NCBI GenBank assembly: GCA_947579665.1
Contig: OX388346.1
Location: 88,538,615-88,602,614 of the forward strand
Reading direction: 5' to 3'
DNA length: 64,000 nt
Source: Sympetrum striolatum
Lineage: Eukaryota > Arthropoda > Insecta > Odonata > Libellulidae
The notes under the pieces were generated by a model that saw only the letters and a program-made list of their open reading frames with translations, did no database searches and was not told the DNA's origin. Numbering within the stretch: the stretch's first letter is position 1; every line of letters begins with the position of its first letter. Both the position numbers and the translations under genes were made by a program. This document shows, in pieces, positions 14,065 through 25,471 of the stretch.

Positions 14065-15248
14065 ACAGCCAGTTAAATCGAGGAGGCTGATTTAAAGGCA
14101 GAGATGATGGCGATAATTATCCATCGCGAAAGAGCCATCAATCGAGACTGAATTACTATAGAAGATCGGAGATAGTTCGTTTACTTTAAAGATCTCCCAC
14201 AGCAGTTCCATTCAATGATGACATGATTCAATCTTTAGTTGAGTATCGATTTATTTTCGGATTAAAACTGTGACTACTTTACTCAGACCCATTCTTTACG
14301 TATTCTTTCCTTCCGGAGTTCTTGTCTTTCCCATTATTCACATCTTTCATGTCATTACCAACTAAAGAAATGAATCAAATCCCTAGATCGATCCGATAGA
14401 TTATTTTTACTCTTATTTTCACTAAAATATTCCACTGTGATATTCTAAACTGACTTTATATCGCAATGGTACGATTGTCGCGACCCATGATGAGGTGAAC
14501 TTGCTTGAAAAATGCTTGAGGACGTCTCTCTCTTTTCTCTGTGGATTAAAACACCATCGGCCCTTATTTCATTACTGCCCCTTTTATCTTCGCTGTTGAA
14601 TAGTAACATCTGTGATCAAAGAGTCTGAATAGACTACAAACTATCAGGGGTACCAATAACTATTCAGCAGACATCTCCTTGGGTACCCTTTCTAACTCAA
14701 CATTAAGCGTATGGACTCTGTGCTAAACGCTCAAACTTCAATGCACAGGGAGTAGAAAGACGAAGCCCAGCTTATTTGCACATTATTACACTCACTTGTA
14801 ATAACAATCAGTAATTTCTTGTGGTTTCTCACTGTGTGTTCTCTTTTCATTCTATTTCTCTTATCTCTTTCTACCGCGCTTCTATCATTTGTACATTGGA
14901 CGAGGCTTGCAAAGTCTTTATTTATTGAAGGTTGTCGACTTTACTTTTTGATGATTGCTTATGAACCTGATGTCAATTAAAGGTCCATCCGCGGTAGGTG
15001 CATGTTTTCGATTTCCAATTCCTGTTTTGTGATTATTTGTCATTTCGTACGAAGAATCGTTTTTGATACTTTTGGAGTTTCAGATGACGCGTCCTTATCA
15101 ATGAGCACGCTGAGTGCTTAATGAATGCAATTTCTTTCCATTATTTGTATGTGTGCCATCAGTGCCTGAAGAATTCTGATGAGAGCTGATACTCACGTCT
15201 GTATTTAAACAACGTTAAATAGATTTTTGTATTTCAACTTGATTCCTT

Positions 15249-15254
15249 AATAAA
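15249..15254 (+). promoter_or_regulatory. Candidate poly(A) signal, cuticle protein gene
   Basis: AATAAA about 1.2 kb after the stop codon of the RR cuticle gene. It is the clearest canonical hexamer seen downstream; a shorter 3' UTR with a variant hexamer is possible. Confidence 0.35.
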
Positions 15255-15541
15255 TATGTCGATCCACTTAAAAGGTTTTTGTTGTTTCTTTTCTTTGTTC
15301 TTTATTCGTAGTATGTTACTCATATAATTTTAGAGGACATTTCGAAAGCATCTAAGAATCCCTTTACTTCGAGGAGATATTTATTGAAGAATCTGGGCCT
15401 TATAAATAATATAAGAATTCGATATCAATATTATTCTTTTTATCGAATAGAATGTGAATGGTAGTGGTATATAAAATTTAAGAGAGGCTTATCTGGCTTC
15501 GTAGTGATAGAATCGGTACGAGAAAGCATTTCTTTCCTAGC

Positions 15542-15576
15542 CCTGTCAGACTTTTTCAAGTCCGTTTTTCCTTGAG
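15542..15576 (+). mobile_element. SINE-tail fragment
   Basis: About 33 bp (GTCAGAC, then TTTTTCAAGTCCGTTTTTCC) match, with a 1-base gap, the body of the tRNA-derived element at 61287-61402 read on its minus strand. A truncated copy of the same dispersed family. Confidence 0.55.
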
Positions 15577-16766
15577 AAAAAAGTCTTGTTTGCTCAATAA
15601 AAAATTAAAGAAAGAATAATCGAACGGAGTGTACTTACTATTTGAGCTTACATAGAACACATTTCTTACAAATTCGAACGAACAAACTTGTGCTTACACA
15701 TTTGTACTAGTGATTAAATTAGAATGTTAGAGATAATCAATATTAAATCACATGAAATGATTAATATTGAATAAAGCTCAGTTTTTCCTCAGATGTGGAA
15801 CGATATAACTATCTAAGTACTCATAATATCAAAAAAAATTTCGAACAATTTTAGAAAAGAAGTCTATGCTGGAATTCATATATTGTGATAGTACATACAT
15901 GCATTTAAGGATTACTGTTCGTTATGCAAGGTGTTTCGCAAAGAATAAACCGATTTTGAAATGTAATACTTACAAAACAATCGCGTAAGTCTAGTGGTAA
16001 ATACATATAATATTGGTTTTTAAATGTCAAAAACTTTTTGAATATTTTGCAATTTGTTTCAGCTTTACATGCGATAAATAGTGTCAAGACAATGAAAGAT
16101 CTAACCAGAAATACTTATATTATTATTTTAAAGGTATAGAAATTTCTCCAATAGATTTCGTTTCTACGTTTTTTCAAACCAATTTAAATGTGACAATTAG
16201 TGTCTTTTAATTTCGTTAACATAATTGCTGGTCTCTTTCCCTCAGCCCCTCCTTCGAAGGTGCTAATAGAGGTCCTGTGACATTGTAAAGTAGACCTCCA
16301 AACTAAGATTGAGGACGTGTAGCATGGCGATGAAGCGCTTAAGATTGGGCACTGAAAAATCATGAATGAATTACGAAGGCTGTGGAACAGAGGTCATGGA
16401 CAAAAAAGGTATATACACAAACTGAGACATGTTTCTAATACCTAACAATGGGAAGCGTACAATAGCAAGGAGGGCAATGAACTGGTTAAGGAAATCTTTC
16501 AGGAATTATGAATTAATTCTAGTTTGATAGTTTATTTATAATAGTGATCAAGCCACCACTGAATAGAGTATTTTAAATCCTAAGGATTGCCAGTAGGCGA
16601 CAACAGCTGGTATGGTAGAATAGAATTTTTTATTATTACAAAACACTTGCAACATTAACAGAACACAGAAAGGCACTGTTTGCAGGTTGGTATCTCGTCA
16701 GTACTGTACAATTTTTACAACTTTACATACAAGGAAAGGTTTGAGGTGACTTTGTATGTACATAAG

Positions 16767-16795
16767 GGCGTGCACCCAGGAAAATTCCCAAAAAT
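16767..16795 (-). mobile_element. SINE 3'-end fragment
   Basis: GGCGTGCACCCAGGAAAA followed by TTCC is shared with position 61288 onward, in the same orientation. In the fuller copy this is the end opposite the tRNA-like head. Confidence 0.5.
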
Positions 16796-17287
16796 ACTTT
16801 TCTTTGGTAATATTACAACATTTTTTACTCATCTGAAATAATATATTTTATTTACGTGCAACAATTTTCAAAATCTCTTAGCATGGAAAATGGAGACATT
16901 TAAACTGCCGATACATTAAAGTCATTATTCCTTAGATTTAATAATATTCAGTACTTAAACGACGGCGAACAATCAATGATGAAATATTTTAATATCGTGG
17001 GTATAAGTCGAACAGAAGATACAATTATAAATTACGAAATAATAATCAAGCATCGTGATCAGATCAGCTCTTTTATTCAAAAAAGTAAGAAAGGCAACAA
17101 TTCAAAAAGATGGAATGCAACAAAAACAATTAAAAACAACAAAAAGGTACATGGGAGCGCATTTTTCTATCATCGTTTATAAACAGCAAATGCCAAACGA
17201 AAGATTCGTATGCCGACGAATGCACAGGGCGGACACCCGGGCGGGGCGGCGCTCTCTCCCTCACTTCGGAAGTCAGACGAGGAGGTG

Positions 17288-18370
17288 TTAACCGGCGTAG
17301 TGGTGTCCCACGTGGTGTCGGACGCCCCACTTGAAGTTGGCGTGCTTGTCCGTCTTGACGTAGGTGTGCACTGGACCAGTGACCCCGTGACCGTCCCCTC
17401 CGTCTCTCCGGACTCGTGCCTCTGAAGCTGCCTCGTCCAATTGAACTCTGCGCTGTGGAACGGCTGTGAGGTGGGAGAAGAAAGCGAAATGAATGGACAC
17501 GAGCCGAATGGTCAGCTGAAAGAATTCATCCGAGAAGTTTCGGGAGGGTCACCATACTAAAAGACGGTATGACGATGCAATTTGTCTTCCGATTTTCGCG
17601 AGTAGAAATGCTTGCGCGCTCGGCACTTTGCGGTATCATTTTGATATTTGTCATTTTTATGCTGCTTTTTTAAACTTCGTTGGTATAATTTAGTGCTTTT
17701 ATACTAGAATTCAATATTCTATAAAGTAAAAGTAAACACGGTCACTATACTAAGAGAGATTTGAATGTAACTGCTAACGAATCGGCAATTTTTTCCAAAA
17801 TGTATTGTAGACAGTGCCCTGAAAATAGTTTTCGACTGTCGCAATTTAGCGATGGATTACGTATATTTCCCTCTCTATCAGCTAATTAATAATCAAAGTC
17901 CATTTCCGAAATGAATAATTGAAATCTAGATGTCTTATTATTGTTCAAATTGCTCTCATATTTAGATGGAAAGTTAATAGATGTTTATATTATGGTATAC
18001 TGATATATTTTTATGAGCAAACACTGATTCTAGCAAGACAAATTGAATTCTTCAGATCCTATGACATTTGATTCATATCTCATTCGTAAATAAGATATCT
18101 ATAACGCTTTGGATTTTAGAATGATTGTTTCCATTCACTCCTTTCGGACCGCGATACGAAAGGAATTCATAGCAGATAATTATAATTTACTAGCGGCTTT
18201 ATTAATACCTAAAATAATATACTATCGACCGACTTATTACCATTTCTATTATTTTATCCCATGAAACCCACTAAGTTTAATGGAATCTGGAAGAGTGGAG
18301 TTAATATTTTCAATTTTCCAGAAAAATGTAACCTTGAAGTAGTGCAAGCAAGGCGCAGATAGAGACCGTG
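17288..18370 (-). CDS. Small secreted protein, KWGVRH family, paralogue of the 19435-21471 gene; first exon unresolved
   Basis: The last exon (17463 down to 17288, TAA stop) has a good acceptor (TCCCACCTCACAG) and encodes AVPQRRVQLDEAASEARVRR ending GPVHTYVKTDKHANFKWGVRHHVGHHYAG. Its incoming phase is 1. A matching upstream exon ends at 18333 with donor CAAG/GTTACA in phase 1 and reads VSICALLALLQ, closely like the signal peptide VSICALLLIS of the neighbour. Joined, it gives a plausible cleavage after ALLALLQA. The 5' border of this exon is uncertain: the nearest AG (at 18371-18372) has no good pyrimidine tract, and I found no exon carrying the start codon. It is either a real gene with an unrecognised first exon or a gene losing function. 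The family resemblance is to the neighbour only; I cannot name a described family. Candidate AATAAA signals lie on the minus strand near 16850. Confidence 0.55.
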
Positions 18371-18541
18371 CTTGCGAAGACGTTATATGAGTTTAAATAC
18401 TCTCCCAAAGCCGAGAAGAAAACAGGTTTTTGTTTTCTACTGTCCTTAAAGATAGCGTGACTATTGAAATGTGCATCGAGTGCTTCTTGAAAGGTCAATA
18501 ATCCGCGCCTTAACGTTGCATTCTGAAACGGTTGCAACGTG

Positions 18542-19434
18542 TGAACACAACGCTGACAAAGAAAGAGAATTAAAATTCTAATTCATTCTCAAATGTGTTC
18601 CAGTTCTTCCATTGCACCACGTTAAATGGGACATATTATGAAGAATCCATAATCAGTAATACTGGAGATAGATGACTCATTTTATAAATTTTATTCGGCC
18701 GAATATATGCTAAGGAATTCTTGGCATTTAAATTAATATTAGCGGTATTTAAATGTTTGAGCTTGAGAGTTTACTTATATCACTTCGCAAATATTTCGAA
18801 AAAATCGAAATTTTGTCGTTTTTGAGGGTTTAAAGTTTAGGTATAAATGTTATTTTAGCAATTTGTGGTACACATTGAATTATTGTTAGTGCTAAAGTAA
18901 GGACAGCTTTTGGATTAATTAAATAATATATTAATAATAATCTATTTTCTAAATCAGTTAATCCATGCTATTTTTTCATGCAATAGGGTGTAACTAATAA
19001 CCGGATTAATTGTTAATGTCTCTAGTTAATATTCCTATTTTGTGGATTAATTAGTTGGAATTCGGATTTATTTTCTCGAAAGGCAATCTCCAATTTAGAG
19101 TGTGTAGAAATCGACCGTTTTGAAAACTAAATTAGTGGAATATTCACCGAATCACATCCTCTTGAGCAAACCAAGGAAAAGTAGCCCAAGTAAGTCCAGC
19201 CACCTCCGACATCTAACAAGACGAGGAAGTCACTTAAAAACCCACACCACAAGATTCCAAACCTCGACTTTTAATTAAATATCAAGAGGAAGAGTTCTCA
19301 TTCGTTCTCTACTTACTAGAGAGGGCAATGATCGCCGAATTTCGAATTTGGAACGTCTCCGTCGCCAGTCCTTACTTCTTTTCACCGTCGCGACGCCTTA
19401 TGCGCGTCGCCGTCCGTCTTCGGCGTCTCTTTCG
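18542..19434. other. Spacer between the two KWGVRH-family genes
   Basis: AT-rich, no gene seen. It should contain the promoter and first exon of the downstream (17288-18370) gene if that gene is intact, but no TATA plus ATG plus donor combination was found on the minus strand. Confidence 0.4.
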
Positions 19435-21471
19435 TCAGTGGTGATGCGTCACTGCATGTCTCACTCCCCATTTGTAATGTCCGTGTTTGTCGGTTTTCAC
19501 GTAAGTGTAAACTGGGCCGGAGGATGCTGGCCTCTTTGACTGACCCCCCTCCTCTTCTCCATCCTCCTCTACTCTGTGTTCACCTCTCCTGTGCCGGGCG
19601 GTTGCAGCCCTCTGGTACGGCACCGGAGGAGCCGGTGGTGGACGCAGAACTGTAAACATCCGAGTGGATTTTCCCTTCACCGAGATAGAAACCTAACTTG
19701 ATTCTCCTCTGACTCTTTTTAGGCAAATATCACACTATTAGTGACCTACAGTCTAAATCTAGATTTCTTTGATATTCCTGTGAATTTAAAGAGTCATCGC
19801 GGATTTAAGTACGTGATTCCTTCGTATTTTGATATAAATGCATTAGACACTAATGGAGGATAATGGTCCATTAAGGATTCTTATGCTTGGAGGAATTATA
19901 TTTTTTTATGATCAGAATACTTTGTAATTCATTTGTGTGATGTGAATTAATTGCAGATCTGCATAGAATGATGTAAGCTTCAAACGCTAACTTAAAACTC
20001 ATTCTAAGCTTTCTATTCCCTTTCAACAACCATTTTCTCCATTCAAGTAATCCTTAAATCACGATTTCCATTTAGTATAAATGCGGATAAATACCTGCCT
20101 TTTTTAATCATCGTAAACCCAATGTACTGAAATTTAGAATTGATACATATCTGGAGAGTGTGCGAACTTCGAACGAAGCGAGTTTAATATTTCGAAACAT
20201 TGTGGGAGTATTATTTGGAGACAGCATCCGAAAGAACAAGTATTATGGTATTAAACTTGCATTACCCTTTCTCAAATATGATTCCGAAATAAATATAAAT
20301 CTATCAGATTGTTGTCTTAAGACATATCTAAATGGGATTGTGGCCTAAGCAAGTCAATAATTGTCAGATGGGAGCAGAGAAAAATGCAATACGGTTGTAT
20401 TGCAAAACAAAATCTTCTTTGTCTTTGTTAGAGTTTTTAGGAGATAATATTGACAACATTTTTAAGAGACTTTTCCTGATAACTGTTTCTGATTACCATT
20501 ATATAGGGACCGTTCGACCCATTCTATTCAATACCATTTCATCAGGATAGATTTATCTAGGAAATGGTAATCTTGTCTCTAATCCATCACATAGCATTAT
20601 GAAGAAACTAATCCAGGGAACTAATTTCTAAACCCATTCTACAGATACCTCCTACGTTACATAAATAAGCGTGGTGAATACGCATCTATATAGTTTGCAT
20701 TTACTATTCAGTATATATGTGAATAAGGAAACAACTTCAGTAGCTCACTGAATTCTGACACATACCTTGTTGAACTTCTCTATCGTCCAGGATGAAGAAC
20801 TTTCCGTAAGAGGGCATCACTGCTGAGATCAGCAGCAGGGCGCAGATAGAAACCTGAAAACAAAGTAGAAAAATCATTAAATTTGCTAAACCAATTGGAT
20901 AAATAGTTACATTTACCTTAAATAAAACTACTAAGTAAATAGTCGGTAAGAAAAACTTTTCATTTTTGTAATCAATTTATAATGCCATTTTCTGGCCTAG
21001 TGCAACTGCGTGACCACGGAATAGTATGTGAGCGCCAAAAAATAATATCGCAGCAAAATTCTTTTGAAAGAATAAGTAATTTGTAATAAATACATAAAAA
21101 AATATTTTAATATGTTCTCTCCATTCCAGAAAATTCCAATAAAATTTCTTTTACGTCGAAATCATATACATGCTAACAACTGAATTGCTTTACACTTGTG
21201 AATGATCTGAAATTATGGTGAAAGTTATTTTACAAGGAAAATGTATTCATTTCAATTCAAAAGATAGAAAAATTACGCCAAAAACTGTGCCTTTAGTTTA
21301 TGTGGATAAGTATACGCCATTAGAGGAAAGACAATTTCACCCTTATAAAACATGAGATGCGAATTAATATTATAATTAGACTAAATAGTAAACGGTAATG
21401 TTCTAAGACATTATTGAAGCATTTTAGATTCTTCACCAGTGACTACCACTTACAATCTTGAGAGACACCAT
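19435..21471 (-). CDS. Small secreted protein with C-terminal KWGVRH motif (106 aa, 3 exons)
   Basis: Exons on the minus strand are 21471-21454 (MVSLKI), 20853-20766 and 19649-19435 (TGA stop). Junctions are ATT/GTAAGT to TTTTCAG in phase 0, then CAAG/GTATGT to TTTACAG in phase 1, giving a continuous 106-residue protein. Residues 1-23 are a signal peptide (MVSLKIVSICALLLISAVM). The mature part starts near GKFFILDDREVQQ, then has a proline patch (LRPPPAPPVPY), a basic/acidic linker (RHRRGEHRVEEDGEEEGG) and the conserved end GPVYTYVKTDKHGHYKWGVRH. The tail motif is nearly identical to that of the neighbouring paralogue, so it is probably the functional domain. A promoter with TATA is seen upstream. 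Function unknown; a cuticle or matrix role is inferred from context and secretion. Confidence 0.86.
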
Positions 21472-21527
21472 TGCTAACTCGATCTAAATCCACTGCTCTC
21501 TTTACAAATCGCTGACGAATTCTCAAA

Positions 21528-21564
21528 TGGTACCGATTCTCATCTTTCCATCCTCTTTTATACC
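21528..21564 (-). promoter_or_regulatory. TATA promoter of the 19435-21471 gene
   Basis: On the minus strand GGTATAAAAGAGG has its first T at 21562. An A in CCATTTG at 21528, 34 nt downstream, is a reasonable start site. This would give a 5' UTR of about 57 nt before the ATG at 21471. Confidence 0.6.
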
Positions 21565-21965
21565 GATTTCCTTCAAATCGGCGTTGATGGGGTGGGAAAT
21601 TATGCTACAAAGTCGAGGGATACGACCACCCCTGCGGTATGCTCGGCTAAACATCACCACCGATGCTCCGGAGGGTGAGGAGCAATGGTTCTTTTGGTTC
21701 CTCTTCGGCGATCGTCCCCGTTTTTAAGCCGTGACTGCCCGTGATACCCTCCGATACCGTGACGGAGGAGATCTGCCCGAATCTGCCCGAGCGCAAAAAC
21801 CACTTTTAATGGCTGCAAGATCGTGCATTGGATAGCGTGCGGAGAATTCTTTGCTCGTAAAATCGGAAGAATCTTTTTTCGACGATTCGTTTCGCACACT
21901 GTTGCGAGTACTGAGGAACGTAACTGAGGCGGTAACTAGAGGGGGATAATGGGCTGAGGAAAGTT

Positions 21966-22026
21966 ATATAAACGGAGGGAGGAAATGACTATCGCGTACT
22001 CAAACGGTGGAGATGAAGAGGTAATG
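21966..22026 (+). promoter_or_regulatory. Orphan TATA promoter with candidate mini-exon
   Basis: TTATATAAACGG places TATATAAA at 21966-21973. About 30 nt downstream (TACTCAAAC) a start site is plausible, followed at 22013 by ATGAAGAG/GTAATG, the usual form of a cuticle-gene first exon. No downstream exon in phase was recognised before the next gene. It points away from the minus-strand promoter at 21528-21564, so the two could be a divergent promoter pair about 0.4 kb apart. Confidence 0.35.
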
Positions 22027-22029
22027 AGG

Positions 22030-24850
22030 TCCCTGCAACTGAATCCATTCTTGAGCGGCCTTCGACGGTTTACATGCTGCGGTGCACTTCGCTAATTACG
22101 ATTTCCCTTGTTTTTGATTCTCCCTCGTGATTAGCTCGATGTAATCGGTTAAATCTCTAAAGGTTAAACGTATATTTATACGCCACTTACGTCACTTGGA
22201 GATTCGTAGAGAAGATGCTATCTCATCGAAAGTAAGGGAGATCTTTTGTTGACAGCTTCAAGATGAAAGACCTTCTTTGGAATGTAATTCTATTTCATCT
22301 AAGACTTTTCGTATTTATTTTGTGTCTTTCTCCGCCATTACTTCATTCTCAATACTTACGGGAACCACAATCGATAATGATTTAAATCCAAGAATTAGAA
22401 AATGCCACAGGTCTAGGATTATTATCAATATTTGGCATCTCTTATCTTATTATTTACTTTACCATTTACTTTACTGTTAATGTGTTCGCCTTCCAAACGA
22501 GTCACTCTTCGTTTGCTCTCACAATTTTTTTAAATAAAATTGTTTGAAAAACAATTTTTAAAACTTTGTTTTATTTTACAATTACTTGAATATGTCGAAA
22601 TTCCACAAAATTTTGGCCTCCTCCGTGAATTTTGTCACGAAGATTATCTCAATTTTATGAATGAAGTTATATATCTTCCTCAATAATAACAAATATCCAA
22701 CGCCGAGAAACCAAAGTAACTTAACTTCACGTAATATAACGTTCTAAGTATATTTTTTAAGAATTAGCTATAATATCAAAAACCTCCGGAATTTTCATGA
22801 CATGAATCTATTAAAAATATTACTTGCATTAGTTCTCCACGAGACTTTTTAAACTTGTGGTCCAGTTATATATTTAAAGAGATTTATAATACAAGCATTA
22901 AACTTCCTCGGGAATCGTGCTTTGGTAAGTCCTTTTAATAAAGAAGCGAATTTCATCAAACTTTCGAGCATCGAATCGGCTGAAATCTAGGGAATTGGAG
23001 CAACTTCTTCATCGTCGTTTTTTCGCTCTTCGAGAGTAGCACTTGATGAGTGTCCTAACTCTTTCAGGAACAAATGCCGCCAGTTTTTTTCATTTCCTGT
23101 GTGAATCGAGAGTAAAATAGAGGACAAAAAAGAACGCCTAGTTTTGCGGAGACTTGCATTCCAGAGAGGAAGATCCAGAAGATGCTCAATTCTTGCTGCG
23201 GTCGCTCCAATTCAGGCGGTCGGATTGCTCGCCGATGTGTTAAAATGCGAGGGAATTTACACGAATCGGAAGCTGAGACAATTTCATGATTAAATAGCAA
23301 GCGTAGTTCTTCAAGAGCATCGTAATTGAACAATGATAAGGAAGTATTACCAATCTTGTAGTGAACCCTTCAGCCATTGCTGAAAAGTAAAATTGGCACA
23401 TACTAGCATTCCATATTATTTTTGAATTAAGCAACATACATTGCAATTTCATGTATGGTTTACATAATTTTAAGCTTAAGAAATATTTAAAGATTTACTC
23501 CTTTACTTTATAGCGAAATATATGTATTTTCTCGCACATATTTATGATGAATGCAATGAACATCTTTTAAATATTGTCATTCTATATAATAACTTTTTTC
23601 TGGATCCGTAAATATATTTTAAATACAACGGAATATAGAGGAAATTAACCATTAAAGTATTTATTAAATATACACTCATTCTTTGTTCTCTTAAAACGTA
23701 AAAATCACGAAGTACCTTATAACAATGAGATGCAATATTTTTGGAATATATTCTGAAAGTTCCACTTTTAATATTCATTGGTTATGTCATGAGTCCGCAA
23801 TTTCTGAACGAGGCAGATGTTTCATAATAGTTTATTGATGTGAGCAATAGGAGAAGATTTTTAAGCGGGCATAATGAGACCTAAGAGACATTACACACAG
23901 CAAGACGAGGAATTTATTATCAAGCTGGGTTTCGACTTCTGCCATTTCTCTATATGTGAGTGATATATTTGTGTTTTTTAATTCTTCATTTAAGAGATTT
24001 AGATTTAGAAAAGTTAGATTTTCAACCGTGAATTTCAGGAAACGCAAACTTGTTCAACGTAATGGATAACAAACGATGTTCCAAAAATATTTTTTGGAGT
24101 TTAAATAACTATGAATGCATTGGGGAAATGCAACTCAATTGCGTTATTATACATTTTTATATGAGTGTTGCGCAAATGGATAATTTCAATGACGTTCAGT
24201 TACTTGACAAAATTAATGGTCGTCTACGGCTGGAAGACTTTCCTCTTTTTGCTGCGCTCAGTTAATGGAAAGTAATCGAGTTACGAAATCTAGAAACATT
24301 TTGCTTTAGGTTTAAAAAATTTCAATTTAGACTTAAACTTAAAATGATACACTCAGTAGTGTTGTAAAATTTCTTACGGGAACAGGAAAGAAATGAAAAA
24401 TTCAATAGCATAATCATGGTTGAGGGATGAAAATAGATAAATAGTTGTAATATTCTATTGCCTTAAACCAATTTATTATTAGAATAACATTGATCGCTTT
24501 ACTCTATAAACCAGAAAGTGGAACTGTTAATACTTTTGCAATATCCAAATTCATAAATCACTGTTAAATTCCAAATTTCCGAGTGTCCGAAGGCTATAGA
24601 TGTTTTCAAACTGCGCTAATTAAATTTGAGAACTTAGTGATCGAGTTTCATCTAGTTAAACTCCTCGTGACATCAGAAATATTTTTTCCATAATTTCTTT
24701 TCGAACGGTGTGCATTTATACCCCCCTTTCTTTCAATCCTTGCATCGGTATTTTCTCCCTTTGGAAGTAGGTCTCCACAGGGCGTGGTCATCCGATCTGC
24801 GACCCACTCGGACCAGTTTCTTAAAATACTATTTTGAGTTCTTCCACTGT
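22030..24850. other. AT-rich spacer without recognised gene
   Basis: No frame with family features or splice support seen on either strand. A short GC-richer patch near 22.9-23.3 kb has no coding features. Confidence 0.5.
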
Positions 24851-24858
24851 TAATACAA

Positions 24859-24931
24859 GTTTCCGTGGTGTAGTGGTTATCACATCCGCCTAACACGCGG
24901 AAGGTCCCCGGTTCGATCCCGGGCGGAAACA
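24859..24931 (+). tRNA. tRNA-Val (anticodon AAC)
   Basis: A complete cloverleaf of 73 nt. The acceptor stem GTTTCCG/CGGAAAC is fully paired, with discriminator A. The D arm contains TGGTGTAGTGG (A box). The anticodon stem TCCGC/GCGGA encloses loop CTAACAC with anticodon AAC. The T arm CCCGG-TTCGATC-CCGGG contains a perfect B box. No intron. A run of eight T just after (24934-24941) is a good Pol III terminator, so this is a functional-looking gene. Confidence 0.97.
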
Positions 24932-24933
24932 TG

Positions 24934-24941
24934 TTTTTTTT
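24934..24941 (+). terminator. Pol III terminator of tRNA-Val
   Basis: Eight consecutive T starting three bases after the tRNA 3' end, the standard RNA polymerase III stop signal. Confidence 0.8.
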
Positions 24942-25374
24942 GCTCCTCTAATAGGCAACTGTTTGATTGTATTTTTTGGCGTCAGATACGAGTCAATTGA
25001 TTCCTTCATTGCATACATCAATGGGATAGAATATTCACTAAAATTATATTAATGGAAATCTTTGAATACTCCATTCAAATTGGCTTCGATAGTAGTTTTT
25101 TCCTCTTTGTTTCACGAATCGGACATCTAACGGAATTGGAGTGGCATCTGATGAACCTCTTTTAGGTTTTTAAATAAAGGAAATCTATCGAAGAGTTGAT
25201 GCATCGCTTTAGGCTTCATAACAAGTCTTTCCTTACGGAGAAAGTGTATAGAAACAAGGAGAGTGCACGGGGCAACTTTCTTCGGTCCAGGAAAAGCGCT
25301 AATACTCATGTTAAATTGAAGCATCACGTTCATGAAAACGATTCGAGAGTTCATAAGATGAGCCGGAGAGAGGC

Positions 25375-25384
25375 TCTCAGTATC
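25375..25384 (+). promoter_or_regulatory. Initiator-type core promoter of PRP-A
   Basis: CTCTCAGTATC contains the arthropod initiator TCAGT with A+1 at 25379. PRP-C has an almost identical CTCTCAGTCTC in the matching place. No TATA at -30. The 5' UTR to the ATG at 25472 would be 93 nt. Confidence 0.45.
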
Positions 25385-25471
25385 TGTGGTCATTGTATCC
25401 AGAGTAGTTCGAAGAGAAACTAGAAGCGGATGCCTTGAACTTCTTGCCGCAAATATTTGGAAGAAGACGCA

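Larger units (their letters stand above)
14065..16230. other. 3' flank of cuticle gene and AT-rich spacer
   Basis: No gene seen. The first part is probably the 3' UTR of the cuticle gene, ending near the AATAAA at 15249-15254. The only other recognisable item is the SINE-like fragment at 15542-15576. Confidence 0.5.

Noticed and set aside
24648..24932. Minus-strand frame beginning MFPPGIEPGTFRV
   Set aside because: This is the well-known false protein produced by reading the antisense of a tRNA T arm; it covers the tRNA-Val gene.
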